From Castanea sativa (Eukaryota > Streptophyta > Magnoliopsida > Fagales > Fagaceae): a stretch of DNA of 64,000 bases. A program made the position numbers and the translations under genes. The number at the start of each line of letters is the position of its first letter. Position 1 is the stretch's first letter. Of this stretch, positions 12,880-24,098 are shown in pieces. The notes beneath the pieces were generated by a model, which was not told the origin of the DNA, ran no database searches, and was given only the letters and a program-made list of their open reading frames with translations. The stretch covers positions 81,474,001 through 81,538,000 of the forward strand of contig NC_134013.1 of NCBI RefSeq assembly GCF_040712315.1, in the 5' to 3' direction.

Positions 12880-14022
12880 TGTTGAGGTGCACGGCACCTA
12901 GAGTCCAGCCCACTTAGACTTCTATCTCGAGGGGAAATAGGAAAACTTGATTTAAGACTCCTAATTCAAGTACTATTAAGAGTGTCAGGTGGCTTGAGTG
13001 CTTTATATAAAGCTTGTACGTGTATTTCACAAATAGAGTGAGAGATTCAAAGAGAGATTGAATAATGAAACACGGTTTTGAAGTCAACTAAAGCAAAAAG
13101 ATTAGCACTTCTTGTGGCACTAAGGGAAAAAAGAAAACGTAATTTTTTTTTTGCTCAAGACACACAAAGAAGATAAATTGAGAGTTTTCTCTAGAATGAT
13201 TATTTAAGTGCTACGACCACATAGAGTTGAAGTATTCAAAGTTGAAGATCTTGCTACCAGTTTTTGTGGTGAGGTTGTATTTGTTCCTAGAAGTATTATT
13301 GTATTTTCTCAATTTATTGTGAACTCAGGTTTTAGGTATAACTTGTGTGTTGTAATCTCTATTTTATTATAGTGGATTGATCTAACTTGCCCCGTGGTTT
13401 TTTTCTTCTACACTTAGACTTCTATTTCGAGGGGAAATAGGAAAACTTGATTTAAGACTCCTAATTCAAGTACTATTAAGAGTGTCAGGTGGCTTGAATG
13501 CTTTATATAAAACTTGTACGTGTATTCCACAAATAGAGTGAGAGATTCAAAGAGAGACTGAGAATGAAACACAGTTTTGAAGTCGACTGAAGGAAAACGA
13601 TTAGTGCTTTTTGCGGCACTGAGGGAAAAAAGAAAATGTAATTTTTCTTTTGCTCAAGACACACAAGGAAGATAAATTGGGGGTTTTCTCTAGAATGATT
13701 ATTTGAGTGCTACAACCACATAGAGTTGAAGTATTCAAAGTGGAAGATCTTGCTACCAGGTTTTGTGGTGAAGTTATATTTGTTCTTAGAGGTATTATTG
13801 TATTTTCTCAATTTATTGTGAACTTAGGTTTTAGGTATAACTTATGTGTTGTAATCTCTATTTTATTATAGTGGATTGATCTAACTTGCTCCGTGGTTTT
13901 TCCCTCTACACTAGAGGGTTTTTCACGTAATTTCTTGGTATTCTTGTTGGTTGATTTTTTTATCGCTTCCATAGATTTTTATTTTCTTTGTTTCTTGGGT
14001 TATATTTAATTTAATTCATACA
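12880..14022 (+). mobile_element. LTR-like insertion with a 500-bp tandem duplication
   Basis: Sequence absent from copy B between aaaaattcacca (12,844) and the shared ggtatgaaatata (14,088). It starts TGTTGAGGTGCACGG. A unit of 500 bp is present twice, 12,911-13,410 and 13,411-13,910, beginning cacttagacttctat and ending ttctaca/ctctaca. The end, with gtggattgatctaacttgc and ctagagggtttttcacgta, resembles the end of plant copia LTRs. A likely reading is a solo LTR with an internal tandem duplication; the right boundary near 14,022 is uncertain and no target-site duplication was identified. Confidence 0.6.
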
Positions 14023-15313
14023 TAGATGGAGATTTATCACAGGAAAAGAAACGAAGTTCAAATATTCAAATTCTCTTTTACTTCGCTGGTATGAAATATA
14101 TAGTCTTATTAGTTTTAGTTTTGCATGCGATTTTTATGGGGCTTATTTGACATATTTACTTATGTAAAATTTTTCAAGGGCTCTCTTTTTTCTTTTTTCA
14201 AGGTACAAATTTATTTATTTTTTTAACTTATTTATGAAATAAAATAAACTACGGAAAACATTTTACAGCAAGCTAGCGGTCCAGACAATGGCAAACTACA
14301 ACATTATGGGACTGGCTGTATTAACTCTATCCTTATATGTCCTATTAAGCATAAAAACTTTAGCCTTGTTCTGCCTTCAATTGTAATGCTAAACCTGTTA
14401 ACCTAACTAATGAGAAACTTATGGCAAGATTCGCATGATCATATTCTTGAAATGACAAATTTGGCTACTTAATTAAAAACTCTAGGGATGAATGTGGAAA
14501 ACTTTTTTCTTATTTAGTTTAATCTCCATTTGTTCATCAAAGAATAAGTCATGTTAGGAAACCACTTTTCTAATCAACCAATCAGATAAGATCCTAAATG
14601 ATGTATATAAATTCATATTCTCATTAAACCTATAACTTACCATATGTTCCTCATCGTGTGGGCTACCAAATTAAATAATAATTTAATTTAAGTCTCGACT
14701 GCGAAACACCTATTTCGGACTCTCATTTCACAAATTCGCAAGTGTTTGTAAAATCGTGTCCATGTGGGTACGAGACTATAAGAAAGATTTGGTTCACATA
14801 AATGATTGTTCATATATTGATTTGTTCCGTTTTCCATGAGTTTCATGCCACGAATAGAGAAATTAAATTTGCATTTCGCTACATCGATTTGCGGTCTCTA
14901 TTTTTTTTTTTTTTCATTTTTTAAAGCTTCATCTCATTTTAAAAATAATTTGTCATCAAGTTTTGTAGAACTCCTAACCTACTCACTATCTCAAATACCA
15001 TGTAATGCATAACTCAATGACAATTGACAAGTGGATATATTCCAAGAGCTTTGTATTTAAAGGGGTTTTTTTTTTTTAATGTGTTCAAAAGTGACGTTCA
15101 GGGTCAAAATCTCACAATCCTCAACTATTGAATTATTGTTATTATTTTTTTAAAAATCATATACAATAGAAGGATTGTAACTTGTAACACTAACTTTGCA
15201 AAACAATTAACATTTTTTTTTTTTTTTTTTTTTTTTTTAAGTCGTTTGGGTTTCAAACTACCAAATTGCTCCTATAATTAGTTCACTGATATAATTCTGA
15301 AATGAGTTGGATA
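14023..15313. other. Non-coding, copy A; includes the triplicated segment
   Basis: 14,245-14,490 has homologues at 29,115-29,365 and 53,355-53,610 (shared tract attcttgaaatgacaaattt). A run of about 28 Ts ends at 15,238. No gene is seen; a 63-codon frame in the copy at 29,135-29,326 is broken in the other two. Confidence 0.65.
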
Positions 15314-15851
15314 TAGGGGTGGCCAATGGTGGAGCCAAGAAATTTTCTTAGGGGAGCCGGTGAATCATTTTTGTGTAATTTTTAGATTTATTACCTAATG
15401 TAAAAGAAGACTAATGAAAATTTTCATAAGATAAGGGTGGCCATGGCCCCCTTTGGCACCCCCTAGCTCAGTCTATGGGGGTGTCAACTTTTATCCATAT
15501 TCATTAACTTATTCACAACCCAACTAATTTGAGTAAGTCCTAACCCAACCTATTTAGGTTCAATGAGTAAAGATCTATTGGGTAATATAATTAAATGAGT
15601 CTTAATTGGTAAACTTATTACGTAACCAATGAGTTACGCACTTACATTTAAAACAAAATACAAAAACTAAACAAAATAAAAACCCTAACAGTTAGAAACT
15701 AGAAACTCATAGCTGCCTGAGCTCCTCTCTCCCTAACTCTCTCTCTTTTTTTCTTTTTTTTCTTTTTCTTTTTCTTGTAGATTTTCTTAGGCTTTCTCTC
15801 ATTTTTCCCTCCTCCCAATGAGTTACCCTCTCTCCTTGATCCACCAGTCAC
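15314..15851. mobile_element. 538-bp insertion with 7-bp target duplication
   Basis: It starts TAGGGGTGGCC, typical of plant hAT ends, and is flanked by ttggata at 15,307-15,313 and 15,852-15,858. Copy B (54,571-54,577) has a single ttggata followed directly by the homologous right flank, so B is the empty site. The right end (ccaccagtcac) does not obviously mirror the left, so the class is only probable. Confidence 0.6.
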
Positions 15852-16519
15852 TTGGATAAGAAACTCATTAAATTATTACCTTTTTTATTTTAAATTATTA
15901 ACTTTGAAGATTGAATTTGTTCATTACCACATGAATTCCCACAGAACAATGAATGATGCATGTGATTTACGCCGAAGGTTTAGGTCTCAAACAGTCACCA
16001 TATGTACGTGTCTGATCGCTCATGTGTGTTGCATGCACACCGAAAATAGAGTTTTGAAGTACTCCAAATTTTAAGACATGTTCCTACGCTCATGGAAGTA
16101 CCTCTACCGCATGCTTATCTCTTGGTTGCATTATAGTAACCAGTCCCTTTCGTCGTATTATATTTACCAAATTGGAAAAACCATTTTTGAAAAATATTCT
16201 TTCCGTGTCTAATTCCTAATACCATGGTCCATGGTAATCCCAAAAAGTGTCGTCTTCTTATAAGCTGGGATTAACTACACTAGTCTTCTTTCTATACCAT
16301 ATATTGTTTTGGGAAAGTTAGATAAGGTTATCCGAAAAGAAAATATATATCTCAATTTTTTCCAAAACTTTCACTATCTAAAAGATAGATTATATAGTGG
16401 CATCTTCAATTCTCTTCCCCATTATAAGACAAGTAAAAACAGTAGGAGTTCAAACCAGCCAAAACATCTTTGGATATTCAGGTCTTGGATAGAAAACCGA
16501 TTAACCAGTTATATTAAAT
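15852..16519. other. Non-coding, copy A
   Basis: Homologous to about 54,575-55,180. Short ORFs such as 16,309-16,521 are not preserved in copy B. Confidence 0.6.
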
Positions 16520-16990
16520 AGTTATTGGTGAAGTCTATTCGTCAGTCGAGTGTACCCGTCCAGATGGTGCCGAGACCTCGTCGCTGCCCCTGCAAAATGG
16601 ACCAAAGCATTCCTAAGATGGACACCGGGGTGGCGCCTACCACAACGTCTCCGATGCCTAAGTTAGTATCTAGAAATCTTTTGAGAGTAAGAAGTGTAAA
16701 AGTATTTCTTTTGGGTTGAATTTATGTACCTTCTGTATTCCTAATGAGTGTGTATATATAGTTTTTTGGTTTCTAGCTGTTGGGGCCTTTGTTGGGGTTT
16801 TAATGCTCTATCTTGTAACGCCTCAAGGCTTATTAGTGTGCATATTGATGAGGCTCCAATGGTCTGACAGCTAGCTTGTAACTATCTGAAGTATTAAATC
16901 CTCTTATTAATGACTTGTTTGTCCTCGTCTATGCCCAGGATGGATGGACGAAGGTATTTTCTGGGGTCGTCCAAGATGGGATATCTCGTC
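16520..16990. mobile_element. Solo-LTR-like insertion in copy A
   Basis: Copy B lacks this stretch (ttaaccagttatatcaat at 55,170 continues in flank). It is more GC-rich than its surroundings, with a plus-strand TATA-like tatatatag at 16,751 and the pattern ctccgatgcctaagttag seen in many plant LTR 3' regions. No inverted termini or target duplication could be fixed, so this is a tentative call. Confidence 0.4.
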
Positions 16991-17299
16991 AGTATCATCA
17001 ATTATATTAATCAGTTAATTTTAAATCATAATTTTGCATTTTTAAAATCATATCAATCTAACCCATCCCACCCCCTGTTAACTAAGCAGGTTAGTAATTT
17101 TTATCGACCTAAACTATTTAAAAGTTATTTTTGCTATTACTTTTAAGTGGGCGTAGGATTAATAAGTATCATCCACTTTGTACCATTTTTTACAAAATAT
17201 TTTATTTTTTTAGCAAGGTTTTTTTATGCAATTTGAATGGTAAGAATTTTTATTCAACCCGCTTGTGGAGGTTAAAACAACATTCACAAGTATTATTTG

Positions 17300-18275
17300 A
17301 TAGGCCAAGAATGTATTAACCCCTTGTGATAAATTAACCAAATAATTAGTCAAGTGAATTAATTAAGTTGATTAACGTGCAATACGTGTGGTAGCACAAA
17401 CAAATCACCAACTAAGTTAAATGTAGCGGAAAAAAAAAAAGTTAACACGGTGATTTGTTCACAAATAGAAAAAACCTCTAAGGCAAAAATCCCACCGGGT
17501 GATTTTAAGGTCACTACTCTCGAGAATTCACTATTATCACAATAAGCGGTTACAAGTAAAGGAATCTCAGTAGCTTATACCAACTTACAGTTAAACCCTT
17601 ACCCTAATACCCAATTAGACTTGTTCTGTGGTGACAGTCTCTCATTTTCAATGCACGACTCCCAGTACATGACTAACCAATTGATGTGCGGATCTCAGTA
17701 CGCGGCTTACTCCTTTGCACGAATTCAAGTACGTGACTAACACACTAACTTGAGAAGGATGTTGGCTGCAAAGTTCTTCAGTTCATCAACACGATGATGA
17801 TCACGAAACTCCTTGGTTACAAAACCCTATGGCGCACAAACGCAGTAACTTCTTTAAGAGAAAGATGAACTAGGGCAAATTCTGTCTCCGGTCATAATTT
17901 GCATGAACAAAACCTTTTCCTTACACTTGTGCAACCTTTGATGATCCTTAAAATAATCCTTATATATGTTTAGGGTTGTGAGAAAAGAAAGTCTAAATAC
18001 ATACACATGGATATGCGTGAAATTAGATTTAAAAAACTGATTTTCGTAAACTCGATAGATAGGTTATCTATCGAGCAGCTATCAAGCATCAGGCTGAAGA
18101 TCCCTTTTAAACCTCAATAGATGCTATATATCGAGTTTCAAAATCCAAAACTTCTTCACTTGAAGTATTAAACACATCCTAGATCTATCCAATTACAAGT
18201 AAAGTGCGTTTTGTCAAAGGATTAGCCAATTCTAAATGACATATGTTCTTAACATGATTCACATATGCCATAACA
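17300..18275 (-). repeat. 3' LTR of a minus-strand LTR retrotransposon
   Basis: Read on the minus strand, a polypurine tract (gccaaagggggagat, 18,277-18,291) is followed by an LTR starting TGTTATGGCATATG. The other end lies near 17,300-17,312 (CCTATCA or TAATACA on the minus strand); homology to copy B ends at 17,299. The U3/R part contains palindromic ctcgatagat/atctatcgag tracts near 18,050-18,140. Confidence 0.7.
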
Positions 18276-18363
18276 ATCTCCCCCTTTGGCAATCCATGAC
18301 AAAACCACAACAAACAAATGAACATATGAGAGAAGTCATAAATCACTCAATTCATACTCACTT
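18276..18363 (-). other. Retrotransposon 3' internal end with polypurine tract
   Basis: The minus strand reads gttttgtcatggattgcc then the G-rich tract, a layout common before the 3' LTR of plant elements. It is interrupted by a CACTA end at 18,364. Confidence 0.6.
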
Positions 18364-18898
18364 CACTACAACAAAATGTATTTTTAGTGAGGAAAAAATT
18401 CGTCACTAAAAGTCTAGTTTTTCGTCACTAAGAACCTTTAGATACGAAATTGGACTTTTAGTGACGAAACTCATTTCTTCGCTGAAACCTCATCGCTAAA
18501 AGTCCTAGCGACGAAAAATTTCGTCACTAAAAGTCCGATTTGTTTTAAAAAGAAAAAACTTTTAGCGACAAAAACATTTTGTCGCTAAATGTTTTCCTCG
18601 CTAAAAACACTATTCAGTGACGAAAATATTTCGTCACTAAAAACACTTCAGTTTATTAAATCATATTTAGTGACGAAAAATTTCGTCATTAAAACTATTT
18701 TCGGGTACATATAGTAACGAAAAAATTCGTCACTAAAACTATTTTTAAGAAAATCCAAGCACATATAGTGACGAAAATTTTCGTCACTAAAACTATTTCT
18801 TACAAAATTTTGCTACATTTAGCGACGAAATATTTCGTCACTAAAACAATTTTTTGTTGCTATATTTGTGACGAAAAAATTCGTCGCTAAAACTTATT
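18364..18898. mobile_element. CACTA (En/Spm) element end with palindromic subterminal repeats
   Basis: It begins CACTACAACAAAA, the canonical CACTA terminus. It is followed by about ten degenerate palindromes of the form tttagtgacgaaa / tttcgtcactaaa spaced 40-60 bp apart up to 18,898. Such subterminal repeats are where the transposase binds in this superfamily. I could not find the opposite terminus (TTTTGTTGTAGTG) downstream, so the element is truncated or its other end is lost; the 3-bp target duplication cannot be verified. Confidence 0.8.
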
Positions 18899-19803
18899 TT
18901 CTGTTTTTATTTTTTTCACAGTTTTGATATTAACCTATAACCTGTCATTACATTATTAAAACCTCAAATTTAAATAACACATTTATTTCAACAACACATT
19001 TATAAAAAAAAAATCTATACATTGCACAAGTAAAAAATAAAAGAAGTATCCAATTCAAACTCATTCCATACAATAATTGTTTGCAACACATATAATAACT
19101 CAAGATGTTTTATAGCAATACAAAAAGTGTAACATAATATAATTAGAACCAATGGAAGATGTCCTCATATGTCTTCAAGTAATGCCAAAAGTAAATCCTC
19201 TAAAGGCCATCAATAAGAAATCTGCACAAATATAAAAAATGCTACATTAAAATCGTAAAGTAAAAACATTAACTATGTTATAAGAAACATTACTAACAAT
19301 GCATTAAGAGTAGCCACTCCAATGAATTAAAATCACAACTCCTAATGTATAAGTTGTAGAAAGCAAATATAGATTTTCAAGTGTAATATAATATAATTAG
19401 TTTCAAATAATGCATTAAAAAAAAGTAGTCACACCATGTAGTGCGGGTCAATTACTAAAATAAAGTAGTCACATCACAAGTATTGAAACCTAATAAAGTA
19501 ATATTCATCACATCTAATTAACAATACTCATTCACATTTGCAAGAATTAAAAAAACACTCACAATATGTATTTAAACCACCTTATAACACCATGCAAGCC
19601 ACCCACTTACTCCAACACAACATACCACCACAAATCCAAGCTTGTTGAATACAATAAAATCTATCCTAATACAAATTCTTGAACTTTGCAAGAAAAAAGT
19701 TCATGGCAAGAAAGACTTTGACAACCTGTATTTTTGAAACACTTTAAACAAAACTCATGAAGAGATATGTGAAAGAAATAATAAGATTGCATACAATAAA
19801 TAA

Positions 19804-19869
<66 letters not shown>

Positions 19870-20064
19870 ATACAAGGTTTGCTATCACAATGTATCTAAA
19901 ATAGAAAGAAAAGAAAAAATACAAAAAGTTCTCAATACATCCCTAAAAAACAAAAACACTCCCTCTACCAAAAATATCTCCTATACTAACTCTCCGCCTA
20001 AGTACATGATTACTCTCATACCCAAAACTACTCTCCCTTTTTGTCACGAATGATAAAGGGTAAG
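18899..20064. other. Non-coding; CACTA interior or retrotransposon 3' region
   Basis: AT-rich sequence with no reading frame of note. A (TA)n array of about 29 units occupies 19,806-19,863. ORFs through that array are repeat translations. The minus-strand text just after the next gene (tgacaaaaagggagagtag, 20,045 down) is usual for the spacer of this retrotransposon type. Confidence 0.55.
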
Positions 20065-21253
20065 TCACTGAGAAGCAAACATCTCATCGTCACCGAAAGA
20101 GCTACCATCTTCATCCTCATCCTCATCAGCATCACCTCAATCGGAGTCACCATCATCGTCCTCGTACTCAGAAGCCTTTGGGAAAGGAGAGGGAGACTCA
20201 AGGAAGCCACCAAGGCGAGCCTATCATCGTGCAATAAGACCAACACAAGTGTTCACCTGACACAACTCATCACTGAGAGTGTCAAGACGAGCATTCATGC
20301 GCTAAAATTGCGCCATGACCACCTCGAGGGTCACACCACCCATGGAAGAAGAAGGAGCAAATGTGGATGGAGCTGAAGAAACCAGAGGAATCGTGGTCTC
20401 GGTCCATGGCCGCTTCGATCGAAGTTAGGCCTCGCTCCATCTAACGGTCGCCACATTAATGGTACATATGATGAAGAAGTGATTCGACTCAGGATAGGAG
20501 ACACAGAAGTGGCAAATGATTCACGTGATAGCAGAAGGAAATATAAGCTTATCACTGGTTGTCGTATCCTTATGGACGTCTATAAGGGAGAGTATGAAGT
20601 GAAAGGGAAAGTCAATGGTAAGCCTCTCAAGGAGGGACAACAAAAAGCGAGCATGAGGCTCAGTAATCAAATTATAGTGAGACAAGGGATGTAAAAAAAA
20701 TGTCATCACCATATTCAGGAATCTTAGACCTTTTGCAAAGATCGAGCTTTTAAGGGGTGTTTTGATGACCACCCCAAGATGAAGGTGTCTCACAAAAATA
20801 GAGACATGAGCTCGCCTTTGGACACAGTCTTAAGATGACAATAGCCGGGGTAATCAGGGTGCGCTACCCTCGGAACGTGTAGCACCTCGGATATAAGATT
20901 TGGAATGACTACAATACGCGTACCTCTAACAAGAGTAAAGAACTAAGGTATAATGTAATCGAATTCGTGCATATTGGAGTAAAACTCCTATATGATCATG
21001 GAGGGACAAGTGACCAGGACGTCATAAATGGACTCCTAACCCCTACGGTAGAAGACAGTGGGAAGATTAGTATTGGAAAAATCCAAAAGAATGACTTGGC
21101 ATTCTAAATAAATGCTGCGCCGAGAAAAGTTTTCCAAAAAGTCCTTACGGGTTTGTCATCAAGGAACCGAACGTGAGAGGGGGTAGAATCAGAAGAAGAT
21201 GCCCCGGAATGAAGAGAGTTCCAGGACGGTGTAGACTTACATTTAGGTGCCAT
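20065..21253 (-). pseudogene. Putative plant transposon protein ORF (retrotransposon-borne), decayed
   Basis: The start is MAPKCKSTPSWNSLHSGASS at 21,253, and the end is GDDEMFASQ at 20,065. Between them are recognisable blocks in different frames: TPSHVRFLDDK; FCETPSSWGGHQNTP; AKGLRFLNMVMTFFLHPL with SHYNLITEPHARFLLSLLE; IDFPFHFILSLIDVHKDT; DKLIFPSAIT. A tail follows with ARLDTLSDELCQVNT and an acidic stretch. This order matches a protein widely annotated in plant genomes as 'putative plant transposon protein', carried by LTR elements that lack or separate pol. Several stops and frameshifts (near 21,105 and in the 20,790-21,100 and 20,100-20,450 stretches) make it a pseudogene. Its function is unknown. 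The neighbouring polypurine tract and LTR at 17,300-18,291 are in the same orientation and probably the same element. Confidence 0.75.
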
Positions 21254-21271
21254 GATGCAGACTAACCGAAA

Positions 21272-21275
<4 letters not shown>

Positions 21276-21307
<32 letters not shown>
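21276..21307. repeat. (GA)n microsatellite
   Basis: About 15 GA units immediately upstream (minus strand) of the ATG of the transposon-protein ORF; a similar array lies at 21,719-21,747. Confidence 0.9.
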
Positions 21308-21309
<2 letters not shown>

Positions 21310-21716
21310 AACAGAAGAGTACCAACACAGATCAATATCAATAAGATAGAGAAAAAAATGGTATGTATGCATGAGCATGTGACATGCAACAAAAAGAACA
21401 TCATAGGCTTAGCCCAATCCAATCCTACCAGCACACATCATTTCAACACACTAAATACACATCTAAAATGCATGAGTCATTTTTAAAATACAAATGGGAT
21501 GCAATGCATGAACATACATGATCATTTAAGCAAAACCCAACCCAAAAGTTTGAGGAAAAAAAAAAACCAAAATTTTTTCAAAAATCCCAAAAGTTAGGTC
21601 AAAATGAATGAAATGTATGATAAAAAAGATAGAAAAGATATCATGCTAGATGAAGAATACACGATTTGGGCCAAAAAACAAGTGGGGAAGATGAAGAGTT
21701 TGAGTGAGAAGTGTTT

Positions 21717-21751
<35 letters not shown>

Positions 21752-21819
21752 GATTTTTAGTCGAGAGAGATCGGAGAGAAATGAGAGAAAATCATCCTGA
21801 AGCCTATATATAGAAAACA

Positions 21820-22100
21820 CGAAGCTCGATAAATCGAGAGGTGTCGAGATTTAAATCTCGATAGATATAGCTATCAAGAGGTGTCCACAGCAAAGAGACC
21901 TCGATGGATCGAGAAGCTATCAAACAGCTATCGAGGAGACAGAAACTATCTCGATCGATCGAGAAGCTATCGAGACAAATTCTCAAAAACTTTGATGGAT
22001 CGAAATTGCGATAGCATTTGTCGAGAAAGGAAGATCAAGAGGCTCGATAGAAGGCCTAGCCGTCGAGAGGTATCAAGAAGCTGTTGAGATTGCTCAAAAC
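21820..22100. repeat. Degenerate tcgatagatcgag repeat tract
   Basis: Irregular repeats of ctcgatag / tcgagaagctatcgag over about 280 bp, upstream (minus strand) of the retrotransposon ORF. Similar words occur in the LTR at 18,050-18,140, supporting one element. Confidence 0.6.
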
Positions 22101-24098
22101 AGTTTTTCAAAAAAGAGAAAAACACAGACATGAATACAATCAAACATGCTACTCAACCATGAATCCAATCAACATTTTAAGCTTTCAAAAACATCTCTCA
22201 ACAAGAAAAATGACAAGCATTTAGATCCAAAAAACACACACACATACACATATACTAAACAAGTCTAACCAATTTTATATTTCAAAAACAACTGAGTTGT
22301 TTAGTGCTACACGCTAACTTTCAAATCAAAATCCCTGAGTTGCTAAGAGCAATGGGACTAAAAGGCTAAAAGCACTAATCTTACACAGTTTCCATGCAAA
22401 AGAAAATCTTCATCAAAAGATTTAGAATAGCTACACTTCAAATCAAAATCGGATTTCCACTTCCCCATGCCCATGGCCATGATGAGTTCTCCTTACTCCT
22501 TACTCGGCTCAACCTCAAGGTTTCAAGACTCTCAACCCTCATCTCTCTCTCTCTCTCTCTCTTATAAATTAGTTTTCTTTGATTACTCTCCGTTCTCTCT
22601 GCACTCTAGTCTTTCTAGTCTCAAGAGTTGATTTCAAAATCCCTCTTTTTTATTTTGAAACAAACAATCTTTACATCAAAACCTTTCTTCACTCCACTGG
22701 ATCAAACCTTGGTTGCTACTACCACCATCTCACACTCACACCACACCTAACACAACCGCTTCAATTTGTTTCCACCATGGGTCTTCTCAGCCTCTCAATC
22801 TCAGCTTCTTAGTCTCAGATCAGGTTAATTTTCTTCCTTTTTCATCCCTCTTTTTCTGTATTTTGTGTTTGTGATATGGGTTTATCATTTTGTTCAAATG
22901 ATTTTTTTTTTTTTGATAAGTAATAAGAATCATATGAAAAGCAACTTAAGGGATCTTGTTCAAATGATAAAAACTTAAAAGCTCGATCTGCTTTGTCAAG
23001 CTTATTTGCTAGAAGGCTGAGAATATAGAGATGTGAAGCTTATCAGAAATAAAATAGAAAAAGCACAAAATAAATTGAGAGAGAGAGTGAGGCTGCTTTA
23101 ATCTCCACTTCAATATAAAAATAGCCATCCTGATCTATTCAGTTGAGTAAAGTTGAGCGCATCAATGAACTCCATAATGGAGTAGCATTCCACCATTGTT
23201 TCCCTAATAATAATAATAATAATAATAATGAGCAAACTGAATGATAATTAAGTTACATGTATATATATAATCCTTACCCAGATACAACATACAAGGTTTG
23301 CGCCCATAGACAGGTGCGAAAAGTTTCATAATCTTGCCTAGCTATCACCAGAACAAACATGACAAAACCTCATCATTTAAGAGGCATGCTTATTCATATA
23401 GTTGGCTGTCAGCCTGTCATTGTGAGTGACACAGAGATAATTTGTTTCAATAGTACAATACACATAAATTATAGAAAACAGATGGTCAGATATCACTGAA
23501 AAGAACAATGTTAAAGACTCTATTTTGTTTACAAATGTTTTTCACAAATCATTAAAGTAGTAAATGGTGATTAGAACAATAACAATAACATTTTTATTTT
23601 CTTATTTGCCTATTTTATTCCTTGTTTTTTTTTTTCTATGATCAATATACTTGTATCTTCACTGTAAAAATTAAAAAAAGAAAAAAAGAAAAAAGAAGAT
23701 GAACCCCTATTTTAAAAAGATGAAATCCAAACACATTCTTATTCTCTTATCTGATTGTATTTTATTACTCATTTGTTTGATTTATTTTGCTTTCCAAACT
23801 TAAAAAAATTGAAATCCTAATTTTAAACAGGAGTTGAAAGTTGTACAAGTAGGCTACTCCTATTGCTTCCTTTTCAAGGTCAAATCCCTAACAACTACGA
23901 GGTCTCTAAGGTATCATTTCTCTTCTGTTGTTTCTCTTTTAACTTCTTGTTATTGTTTGTTTGTTACTTTTGTCATTGTTTTTGTTGTCGCTTTAACCTG
24001 TTGTTGTTGTTGTGTCACTTGTGTGTGTTCTTGTTACTGGGTTAGTAATATAATTGTTATAATAGTTTGCTAATGCTTAAATTTGGTGTCTTTAAGTT
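22101..24098. other. Non-coding junction between LTR element and hAT element
   Basis: No supported gene. It contains a (CT)n tract at 22,541-22,561, an (AAT)n tract at 23,208-23,229, and a 53-bp poly(A)-tailed retroposed fragment at 22,903-22,955. The 5' terminus of the hAT element and the 5' LTR of the retrotransposon should lie here, but I could not locate either. Confidence 0.5.
22903..22955 (-). mobile_element. Micro-retroposed LINE-like 3' end
   Basis: Minus strand: about 40 nt ending attacttatc then about 13 As, flanked by identical 13-bp repeats ttgttcaaatgat (22,890-22,902 and 22,956-22,968). The ending ttattacttatc-poly(A) is like plant LINE 3' ends, so this is a severely 5'-truncated LINE insertion. 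Confidence 0.7.

Larger units (their letters stand above)
2620..17299. repeat. Segmental duplication copy A, main part
   Basis: Collinear, diverged homology to about 36,650-55,440 in the same orientation. Anchor pairs: 4,740 with 40,410 (cctaaacaatttattatt), 5,300 with 41,520, 6,420 with 45,420 (gctatgtgggatccaaca), 7,420 with 46,460 (ttagggcatgataattca), 11,340 with 49,300, 12,550 with 52,080 (ttaacaagccctaggaat), 14,290 with 53,400, 16,290 with 54,960 and 17,200 with 55,370. Differences are mainly insertions in one copy or the other, listed separately. No intact gene is seen in the duplicated sequence. The homology stops at tattattt (17,292-17,299), where a nested insertion begins, and resumes near 28,500. 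Confidence 0.9.

Noticed and set aside
18364..18898. CRISPR-like regularly spaced repeats
   Set aside because: Repeats are palindromic, degenerate and irregularly spaced, adjoining a CACTA terminus in a plant genome.
19661..20053. ORFs on both strands rich in Tyr-Ile repeats
   Set aside because: They are translations of the (TA)n array at 19,806-19,863; the same applies at 28,803, 32,361 and 54,181.
20041..20376. Plus-strand 111-codon ORF with hydrophobic stretch
   Set aside because: It is the antisense of the acidic tail of the minus-strand transposon protein, which explains its composition.
23834..24073. Cys/Leu/Val-rich ORFs resembling a small membrane protein
   Set aside because: Low-complexity gttgttgttg tract just upstream of the hAT start; no conserved motif, and the frame ends at the hAT gene.
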